Source: Rahnella bruchi (lineage in GTDB: Bacteria; Pseudomonadota; Gammaproteobacteria; Enterobacterales; Enterobacteriaceae). From it: a stretch of DNA of 64,000 bases. Below, one piece after another: positions 57,954-64,000 of this stretch (position 1 is the stretch's first letter; each line of letters begins with the position of its first letter). The notes beneath the pieces are model-generated. The model saw only the letters and a program-made list of their open reading frames with translations. It was not told the origin of the DNA and searched no databases. The stretch covers positions 558,001 through 622,000 of the forward strand of contig NZ_QZWI01000001.1 of NCBI RefSeq assembly GCF_003614975.1. Reading direction: 5' to 3'. Position numbers and translations under genes: made by a program.

Positions 57954-58010
57954 GACGTGCTATAGTATCGGGCTGCCAGGAATGGGACTGAAAATGTGGG
58001 TTTGGAAATC

Positions 58011-58763
58011 ATGACAATAAAGAACGTAATTTGTGACATTGATGGCGTGCTGCTGCACGACAATACCGCAGTACCCGGCGCCGACCGTTTTCTGGCGCGA
58101 ATTCAGGAACAGGGAATGCCGTTAGTTATTCTCACTAACTACCCTTCCCAGACAGCGCAGGATCTGGCAAACCGTTTCAGCGCGGCCGGTCTTGAAGTCC
58201 CTGAAAGTGCATTTTTCACCTCCGCGATGGCCACCGCTGATTTCCTGAAACGTCAGGAAGGCAAAAAGGCTTATGTCGTCGGCGAAGGTGCGCTGATCCA
58301 TGAACTGTATAAAGCCGGTTTCACTATTACCGATATCAATCCTGATTTCGTGATTGTTGGCGAAACCCGTTCTTATAACTGGGACATGATCCATAAAGCC
58401 GCCTATTTCGTGGCCAATGGCGCACGATTTATCGCGACCAACCCGGATAATCACGGGCATGGCTTTGTCCCGGCCTGTGGCGCGTTATGTGCACCTATCG
58501 AAAAAATTACCGGCCGCCAGCCATTTTACGTGGGCAAGCCGAGCCCGTGGATAATCCGCTCAGCGCTCAATAAAATGCAGGCACATTCTGAAGACACCGT
58601 CATTGTGGGCGATAACCTTCGCACCGACATTCTGGCGGGCTTCCAGGCAGGTCTGGAAACCATTCTGGTGCTGACCGGTGTTTCCACTCTCAATGATATT
58701 GAGGGCATGCCCTTCCGCCCGACCTGGATTTATCCTTCCGTTGCCGATATTGACGTGATTTAA
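58011..58763 (+). CDS. nagD: Ribonucleotide monophosphatase NagD
   Basis: HAD-superfamily type IIA phosphatase that prefers UMP and GMP in E. coli. The nucleophile motif is DIDGVLLHDN (Asp9, Asp11), followed by LTNYPSQT, the Lys-containing VGKPSPWI and GDNLRTDILAG. I chose the ATG at 58011 (MTIKNVICDIDG), giving 250 aa as in E. coli; the frame extends to a GTG at 57996. It is last in nagBACD. Confidence 0.96.
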   Translation: MTIKNVICDIDGVLLHDNTAVPGADRFLARIQEQGMPLVILTNYPSQTAQDLANRFSAAGLEVPESAFFTSAMATADFLKRQEGKKAYVVGEGALIHELYKAGFTITDINPDFVIVGETRSYNWDMIHKAAYFVANGARFIATNPDNHGHGFVPACGALCAPIEKITGRQPFYVGKPSPWIIRSALNKMQAHSEDTVIVGDNLRTDILAGFQAGLETILVLTGVSTLNDIEGMPFRPTWIYPSVADIDVI

Positions 58764-58783
58764 CGTCCACAGAGAACTCTATG

Positions 58784-58822
58784 AAAACGAGCCTGGATGA
58801 TTATTCCGGCTCGTTTTTTTTT
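58784..58822 (+). terminator. Terminator of nagBACD
   Basis: A 10-bp stem, AAAACGAGCC with GGCTCGTTTT, followed by further T residues, 21 bases after the nagD stop. Confidence 0.9.
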
Positions 58823-59126
58823 CGTGTTGCTGTCTGATATTTATCCACTTTTCTCTTTTTTTGAATCCTCCTCAATTTTTGGCAATTAAATTAACAATCC
58901 GCTAATGAAATCGCCATAAAACTGGTGATTCGCTAAAGAACACCTACCATCAACCAACTATTTATCAGAAGAGCGTTAAACCACTTGCACAACATGGGGG
59001 TTTTGACGCATTTTCATAGTCAGCAACGCAACAAACGCCGGCTAAAACTGTAATAACGGCAACGTTGATCCTCATTCATAAACATAAAAATGACAGCCAG
59101 AGAAACGTCGTTAGGGAGAAAGTAAT
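58823..59126. promoter_or_regulatory. asnB upstream region
   Basis: About 300 bases with no supported gene. A strong AGGGAG ribosome site lies 8 bases before the asnB ATG. I found no -35/-10 pair convincing enough to report as the promoter. Confidence 0.4.
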
Positions 59127-60791
59127 ATGTGTTCAATTTTCGGTGTGCTCGATATCAAAACTGACTCCGTCGAGCTGCGCAAAAAAGCGCTGGAACTGTC
59201 GCGCCTCATGCGTCACCGCGGACCAGACTGGTCCGGCGTGTTTGCCAGCGACAAAGCGATTCTGTCGCACGAGCGTCTGTCCATTGTGGACGTGAACAAC
59301 GGCGCACAGCCTCTTTACAACGCAGCACATACTCACGTTCTGGCTGTTAACGGCGAAATTTACAACCACCAGGCCCTGCGCGCAGAACTGGGCGACAAAT
59401 ATGAATTCCAGACCGCGTCCGACTGTGAAGTGATTCTGGCGCTGTATCAGGAGAAAGGCCCTGCCTTCCTCGATGAACTGCAAGGCATGTTCGCCTTTAT
59501 TCTGTATGACACAGAAAAAGACGCGTACCTGATCGGCCGTGACCATCTGGGCATCATCCCGCTGTATATGGGCTACGACGAACACGGCAACATGTATGTC
59601 GCTTCTGAAATGAAAGCGCTGGTACCCGTTTGCCGCACCATCAAAGAATTCCCGGCTGGCAGCTATCTGTGGAGCCAGGAAGGTGAAATTCGCGAATACT
59701 ACCAGCGTGACTGGTTTGACTTCGAAAACGTCAAAGACAACGTCACTGACGCTGCTGCCCTGAAAGATGCACTGGAAGAATCAGTGAAAAGTCACCTGAT
59801 GTCTGACGTGCCTTACGGCGTGCTGCTGTCCGGTGGTCTGGATTCATCCGTGATTTCCGCGATCACCAAGAAATTTGCCGGTCGCCGTATCGAAGATAAA
59901 GATCAGAGCGAAGCCTGGTGGCCGCAGCTGCACTCCTTTGCTGTCGGTCTGGAAGGTTCACCTGATTTGCGCGCAGCTCAGGAAGTGGCCAACCATTTAG
60001 GCACCGTGCACCACGAAATTCATTTCACCGTGCAGGAAGGTCTTGATGCTATCCGCGATGTTATTTATCACATCGAAACTTACGACGTTACAACTATCCG
60101 TGCATCTACGCCGATGTATCTGATGTCGCGTAAAATCAAAGCGATGGGCATCAAAATGGTGTTATCTGGCGAAGGCGCAGACGAAGTATTGGGCGGCTAC
60201 CTGTATTTCCACAAAGCGCCGAACGCCAAAGAATTCCATGAAGAAACCGTGCGTAAATTGCTTGCCCTGCACATGTATGACTGTGCGCGTGCCAACAAAG
60301 CGATGTCAGCCTGGGGTGTGGAAGCCCGTGTACCCTTCCTGGACAAAAAATTCCTCGATGTCGCGATGCGTATCAACCCGAAAGACAAAATGTGCGGCAA
60401 CGGCAAGATGGAAAAACATATCCTACGTGAATGTTTCGAGTCTTATCTGCCACACAGCGTGGCATGGCGTCAGAAAGAACAGTTCTCTGATGGCGTAGGT
60501 TATAGCTGGATCGATACCTTAAAAGAAGTGGCCTCTCAGCAGATCACCGATCAGCAGCTTGAAACTGCGCATTTCCGTTTCCCGTATAACACACCGACTT
60601 CAAAAGAAGGCTACCTTTACCGTACGATTTTTGAAGAATTGTTCCCGGTTCCAAGCGCGGCTGAATGCGTGCCTGGTGGCCCTTCAGTGGCCTGTTCTTC
60701 CGCGAAAGCAATTGAGTGGGATGAAGCGTTCAAAAACATGGATGACCCTTCTGGCCGTGCAGTGGGCGTACATCAGTCCGCCTACAAATAA
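59127..60791 (+). CDS. asnB: Asparagine synthase B (glutamine-hydrolysing)
   Basis: Converts aspartate to asparagine with glutamine and ATP. The N-terminal class II glutaminase domain begins MCSIFGV, with Cys2 (Cys1 of the mature enzyme) as nucleophile. The synthetase domain has the PP-loop LLSGGLDSSVISA. The 554 aa length equals E. coli. It is monocistronic with its own terminator. Confidence 0.98.
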   Translation: MCSIFGVLDIKTDSVELRKKALELSRLMRHRGPDWSGVFASDKAILSHERLSIVDVNNGAQPLYNAAHTHVLAVNGEIYNHQALRAELGDKYEFQTASDCEVILALYQEKGPAFLDELQGMFAFILYDTEKDAYLIGRDHLGIIPLYMGYDEHGNMYVASEMKALVPVCRTIKEFPAGSYLWSQEGEIREYYQRDWFDFENVKDNVTDAAALKDALEESVKSHLMSDVPYGVLLSGGLDSSVISAITKKFAGRRIEDKDQSEAWWPQLHSFAVGLEGSPDLRAAQEVANHLGTVHHEIHFTVQEGLDAIRDVIYHIETYDVTTIRASTPMYLMSRKIKAMGIKMVLSGEGADEVLGGYLYFHKAPNAKEFHEETVRKLLALHMYDCARANKAMSAWGVEARVPFLDKKFLDVAMRINPKDKMCGNGKMEKHILRECFESYLPHSVAWRQKEQFSDGVGYSWIDTLKEVASQQITDQQLETAHFRFPYNTPTSKEGYLYRTIFEELFPVPSAAECVPGGPSVACSSAKAIEWDEAFKNMDDPSGRAVGVHQSAYK

Positions 60792-60819
60792 TCGATTTAC
60801 CGGTAATTCTCCTTGTAGC

Positions 60820-60846
60820 AAACGGGCCTCTCCAGGCCCGTTTTTC
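60820..60846 (+). terminator. Terminator of asnB
   Basis: A 10-bp stem, AAACGGGCCT with AGGCCCGTTT around CTCC, followed by TT, 28 bases after the asnB stop. Confidence 0.92.
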
Positions 60847-60951
60847 TATGGGTAAAGCCAGTAAAAATAATGTCTTTTGTCCAATTTATCACCAGAGTGG
60901 TTATAAGCCAGACAAATGGACGCAATCAGGGCTTTTTCTCCAAAAAAGGTG

Positions 60952-60980
60952 TTGACGCAAAACGGTCATATACGCATAAT
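60952..60980 (+). promoter_or_regulatory. Promoter of the tRNA operon
   Basis: TTGACG (60952-60957), exactly 17 bases, CATAAT (60975-60980), then a GC-rich discriminator GCGCCCCGC typical of stringently controlled stable-RNA promoters. It lies 39 bases before tRNA-Met. Confidence 0.88.
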
Positions 60981-61019
60981 GCGCCCCGCAACGCCGATGA
61001 AGGTAGCGCGAAAAAAGAT

Positions 61020-61096
61020 GGCTACGTAGCTCAGTTGGTTAGAGCACATCACTCATAATGATGGGGTCACAGGTTCGAATCCCGTCGTAGCCACCA
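61020..61096 (+). tRNA. tRNA-Met (CAT), elongator type
   Basis: A 77-base cloverleaf with encoded CCA. The acceptor arm GGCTACG pairs with CGTAGCC, the anticodon loop CTCATAA gives CAT, and the T arm is CAGGTTCGAATCCCG-like. The fully paired first acceptor base pair argues for elongator rather than initiator tRNA. It corresponds to metT/metU in E. coli. Confidence 0.96.
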
Positions 61097-61140
61097 TCTT
61101 ACTTGCAGTACACTACTCAAAAGGTAGTGAGAAACAAAAT

Positions 61141-61215
61141 TGGGGTATCGCCAAGCGGTAAGGCACTGGTTTTTGATACCAGCATTCCCAGGTTCGAATC
61201 CTGGTACCCCAGCCA
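61141..61215 (+). tRNA. tRNA-Gln (TTG)
   Basis: A 75-base tRNA with encoded CCA. The acceptor arm TGGGGTA pairs with TACCCCA, and the anticodon in the loop TTTTGAT is TTG. It lies 44 bases after tRNA-Met and shares its promoter and terminator. It corresponds to glnU/glnW in E. coli. Confidence 0.96.
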
Positions 61216-61222
61216 CATTAAG

Positions 61223-61247
61223 AAAGCCCGCCTCGTGCGGGCTTTTT
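61223..61247 (+). terminator. Terminator of the tRNA operon
   Basis: A 9-bp stem, AAAGCCCGC with GCGGGCTTT around CTCGT, followed by more T residues, 7 bases after tRNA-Gln. Confidence 0.93.
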
Positions 61248-61297
61248 GCTTTTCTGCGTTTTAATCATTTTGCATGTTAACTACTATGAAAATATGC

Positions 61298-61337
61298 AAA
61301 AAATAAAGGCTGGCAAAGATGTTTCCCCGCCAGCCTT
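61298..61337 (-). terminator. Terminator of ubiF
   Basis: A 9-bp stem, AAGGCTGGC (61306-61314) with GCCAGCCTT (61329-61337), followed on the minus strand by TTTATTTTTTGC. Confidence 0.88.
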
Positions 61338-61344
61338 AACTTCG

Positions 61345-62529
61345 TTAAATCCCTAACGCATATTTCAGCGCTTTGGTTTTCAGTGCGCCGGCACGCTGTG
61401 CGGTCATCAGCGCCAGATTACGCAGCACTTTCACCGGTGCCAGATCGTTGCTGAAGGCGGTGTAGAACAAATCCATGCCACTTTGCATCAGCAAATTATC
61501 CAGACGACGCTGACGCTGATAACGCAGTAAAACTTTCTCGCTGCTCCATGCCTCATCGTGGTCACGCGCCTTTTCCAGCACTGATAACAGTGCCTCTACG
61601 TCGCGATACCCCAGATTCACGCCCTGCCCTGCCAGCGGATTGATGGTATGCGCCGCGTCACCAACCAGCGCCAGTCCCGGTAAGACATAACGCTGAGCGT
61701 GACGGCGAACCAGCGGGAACGCCCCTGCGGATATGGCTTTGATATTGCCCAAACGCGCCGGGAAAGCCTGCATCACTTCTGTCGTGAGCTGCTGCATATT
61801 CAGCGTTTTCAGGTAACGGATGCGCTGCGGGCTGTCATACCAGACCAGCGAGGCCTGATGGCCGAAGAGCGGCAGAAACGCACGCGGCCCGGATGGGAAA
61901 AATTGCTGCCATGTAACATCCTGATCCGGCGTTTCGGTTTCAACATTAATCAGCATGCAGTGCTGGCGATATTCCCAGCCATCCACACCAATTCCCGCCA
62001 GCTGACGTACCAGGGAATTCGCCCCATCGGCAGCAATCACCAGTTTCGTGTGCAACAATTCACCGGTAGTCAGTTGCAGAGACCAGGTTTGATCATCGTG
62101 CTGTAAAAGGTGGCGTAACTTTGCCGGACAAAAACGCGTCAGATTCGGGAGTACGTCAAACTGCTGCCACAGTGCTAACTGCAACACCCGGTTTTCGACC
62201 ATGAATCCCAGCTCCGGCAATCCGAGCGATTGCGCGTCAAATTTCACATCAGAACCGTCCACTTCCCAGGTTTCAAGCCGGCGATACGGCACCGAGCGCA
62301 TTTTCTCAACCGCTTCCCAAGCGCCCAGTTTCTGTAAAAATCGGACAGACGCGCAGCCAATGGCGGAAATACGCAAATCAGCGGGTGCTGAAGGGTCAAA
62401 TCCGGCAGGCGCTTCATTCTCAATCAGTGCGACCTGCAACCCCTGTTTTGCCAGCCCCAGCGCCGCAGACGCGCCAACCATGCCGCCACCGACTATTACT
62501 GCATCAAATGTCTTCTCAGAATTATTCAT
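61345..62529 (-). CDS. ubiF: 3-demethoxyubiquinol 3-hydroxylase UbiF
   Basis: FAD monooxygenase of aerobic ubiquinone synthesis that hydroxylates the demethoxyubiquinol ring. The N-terminal FAD motif is VGGGMVGASAALGLAKQG (about 13-30). The second FAD motif is LVGDAAHTINPLAGQGVNLG in the last third. The 394 aa length is normal. It is divergent from miaB (187 bases) and convergent with the tRNA operon, as in E. coli. Confidence 0.96.
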   Translation of the reverse strand: MNNSEKTFDAVIVGGGMVGASAALGLAKQGLQVALIENEAPAGFDPSAPADLRISAIGCASVRFLQKLGAWEAVEKMRSVPYRRLETWEVDGSDVKFDAQSLGLPELGFMVENRVLQLALWQQFDVLPNLTRFCPAKLRHLLQHDDQTWSLQLTTGELLHTKLVIAADGANSLVRQLAGIGVDGWEYRQHCMLINVETETPDQDVTWQQFFPSGPRAFLPLFGHQASLVWYDSPQRIRYLKTLNMQQLTTEVMQAFPARLGNIKAISAGAFPLVRRHAQRYVLPGLALVGDAAHTINPLAGQGVNLGYRDVEALLSVLEKARDHDEAWSSEKVLLRYQRQRRLDNLLMQSGMDLFYTAFSNDLAPVKVLRNLALMTAQRAGALKTKALKYALGI

Positions 62530-62716
62530 TTTATTCCGGCTTTCTGTTCAGTTCATTATGCGAAGTGTACCGGATTTTTGTGTCAGCATCAGGGCCTAAG
62601 CTACTTTCCTGCACTGGTCAGCACCGGAGTGAGGGTTTACAATGGCGCCCCTGAACTATGCTATGCACTGCGGCATTGCCGATCTAACGTTCCCCGTATT
62701 GAGTACTGACACGCTG

Positions 62717-64000
62717 ATGACTAAAAAACTGCACATAAAAACCTGGGGCTGCCAGATGAATGAATACGATTCATCTAAAATGGCCGACCTTCTCGACAGC
62801 ACCCACGGTTACCAGCTGACGGATAACGCTGAAGAAGCAGACATCCTGCTGCTCAACACCTGCTCAATCAGGGAAAAAGCGCAGGAGAAAGTGTTCAGCC
62901 TGCTCGGACACTGGAAATTACTGAAAAAGAAAAACCCTGATCTCATTATCGGCGTCGGTGGCTGCGTCGCGTCGCAGGAAGGCGAAATGCTGCGTAAACG
63001 CGCGCCTTGTGTCGACATCGTTTTCGGTCCGCAAACCCTGCATCGTTTACCGGAAATGGTAAACCACGTTCGCGGCACCAAAAGCCCGGTCGTGGACATC
63101 AGTTTCCCGGAAATCGAAAAATTCGACCGTCTGCCGGAACCGCGCGCCGACGGCCCGACGGCTTTCGTGTCCATCATGGAAGGTTGCAACAAGTATTGCA
63201 GCTTCTGCGTGGTGCCTTATACCCGTGGCGAAGAAGTCAGCCGTCCGTGCGATGACGTACTGTTTGAAGTCGCACAGCTGGCCGCGCAAGGGGTGCGTGA
63301 AGTCAATCTGCTGGGCCAGAACGTCAATGCCTATCGCGGCGATTCTTTTGATGGCGGCATCTGCACCTTTGCTGAGCTTCTGCGTCTGGTGGCGACGATT
63401 GACGGCATCGATCGCATCCGCTTCACCACCAGTCATCCGGTCGAATTTACCGATGACATTATCGACGTCTACAAAGACACACCTGAAGTGGTGAGCTTCC
63501 TGCACCTGCCTATTCAGAGCGGTTCTGATCGCATTCTGACGATGATGAAGCGCCCTCACACCGTGCTGGAATACAAATCGACTATCCGCAAACTGCGCGC
63601 CGCACGTCCGGATATTCATTTCAGTTCAGATTTCATCATTGGTTTCCCTGGCGAAACGAACGATGATTTTGAACGCACGATGGATTTGATTGCACAGGTG
63701 AATTACGACGTCAGTTTCAGCTTCATCTATTCTCCGCGTCCAGGCACACCGGCGGCAGATATGGTGGATGACGTGGGCATGGACGAGAAGAAACAGCGTC
63801 TGGCGCTGTTGCAGGACCGAATCACGCAACAGGTTATGCGTTTCAGCCGCGCCACGCTGGGCACCGTTCAGCGCATTCTGGTGGAAGGCACGTCGCGTAA
63901 GGACATTATGGAGCTCACAGGGCGTACCGAATGTAACCGCGTGGTTAATTTCGAAGGCACGCCGGATATGATTGGTAAGTTCGTGGATGTCGAAATTGTC
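62717..64000 (+). CDS. miaB: tRNA-2-methylthio-N6-dimethylallyladenosine synthase MiaB, 3' end missing
   Basis: Radical-SAM methylthiotransferase acting on i6A37 of tRNAs. 428 codons are in the window and the frame is open at the right edge, so about 45 residues are missing compared with E. coli (474 aa). The N-terminal auxiliary cluster cysteines are Cys12 ([10 protein letters not shown]), Cys49 (NTCSIREKA) and Cys83 (GGCVASQEG). The radical-SAM cluster cysteines are Cys157, Cys161 and Cys164 in [16 protein letters not shown]. The TRAM domain is only partly visible at the end. The start [17 protein letters not shown] matches the family. Confidence 0.97.
   Translation, partial: MTKKLHIKTWGCQMNEYDSSKMADLLDSTHGYQLTDNAEEADILLLNTCSIREKAQEKVFSLLGHWKLLKKKNPDLIIGVGGCVASQEGEMLRKRAPCVDIVFGPQTLHRLPEMVNHVRGTKSPVVDISFPEIEKFDRLPEPRADGPTAFVSIMEGCNKYCSFCVVPYTRGEEVSRPCDDVLFEVAQLAAQGVREVNLLGQNVNAYRGDSFDGGICTFAELLRLVATIDGIDRIRFTTSHPVEFTDDIIDVYKDTPEVVSFLHLPIQSGSDRILTMMKRPHTVLEYKSTIRKLRAARPDIHFSSDFIIGFPGETNDDFERTMDLIAQVNYDVSFSFIYSPRPGTPAADMVDDVGMDEKKQRLALLQDRITQQVMRFSRATLGTVQRILVEGTSRKDIMELTGRTECNRVVNFEGTPDMIGKFVDVEIV

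Noticed and set aside
1-64000. CRISPR arrays, insertion sequences, prophage or integrative elements, defence or toxin clusters
   Set aside because: No spaced direct repeats, transposase, integrase, phage or defence genes are visible. Gene order follows the enterobacterial core throughout.

Overview
The window is an enterobacterial chromosome segment. Nearly every gene has a close Escherichia coli counterpart, and the order matches the E. coli K-12 region from tol-pal through cyd, suc, sdh, gltA, pxp, phr, kdp, seqA, fur, chiP, glnS and nag to asnB and miaB. The ERIC repeats, a chitoporin, a pcp gene inside the pxp operon and a kdp operon suggest a Yersiniaceae-type enterobacterium (Serratia/Rahnella-like). 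That placement is inference; no marker gene here fixes the genus. I see no prophage, insertion sequence, CRISPR array or toxin cluster, so this is core genome with small lineage-specific changes.

Layout, left to right. 1-5256 (minus): envelope system ybgC-tolQRA and tolB-pal-cpoB. 5406-8548 (minus): cytochrome bd oxidase cydABX-ybgE. 9250-19105 (minus): TCA block sdhCDAB-sucABCD, with gltA divergent at 19991. 21338-25113 (minus): pyroglutamate operon pxpBCA-pcp plus the repair glycosylase nei, with an MFS gene divergent from it. 26901-31081 (minus): a four-gene run of a DUF523-DUF1722 protein (RudS/YbgA type), photolyase phrB, a class II cyclic-nucleotide phosphodiesterase and ybgI. 31358-39771: ybfA, then the complete potassium system kdpFABCDE. 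39761-42876 (minus): a His-rich PadR-type regulator, then seqA-pgm. 43115-47896: ybfF, ybfE, a chemoreceptor, fldA and fur. 48059-51972 (minus): chiQ, chiP and glnS. 52179-58763: nagE divergent from nagBACD. 59127-60791: asnB. 61020-61215: tRNA-Met and tRNA-Gln. 61345-64000: ubiF and the 5' part of miaB.

The genes form coherent modules. The TCA enzymes and cytochrome bd share one long minus-strand neighbourhood. Pcp would release pyroglutamate and PxpABC would convert it to glutamate. ChiP and NagE import chitin sugars, NagBAD catabolise them and NagC represses the regulon. Readable control sites include two NagC-like boxes with a CRP site between nagE and nagB, a KdpE-type site before kdpF, a sigma-28 promoter before the chemoreceptor, a ChiX small-RNA target over the chiP ribosome-binding site, and a perfect palindrome before the PadR-type gene.

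The most unusual points are the RudS-type gene directly upstream of photolyase, the pcp-pxp operon, the orphan metal-sensor-like PadR gene with its operator, and ERIC elements placed inside the nag operon leader and spacer. I found no clearly undescribed multi-gene system.
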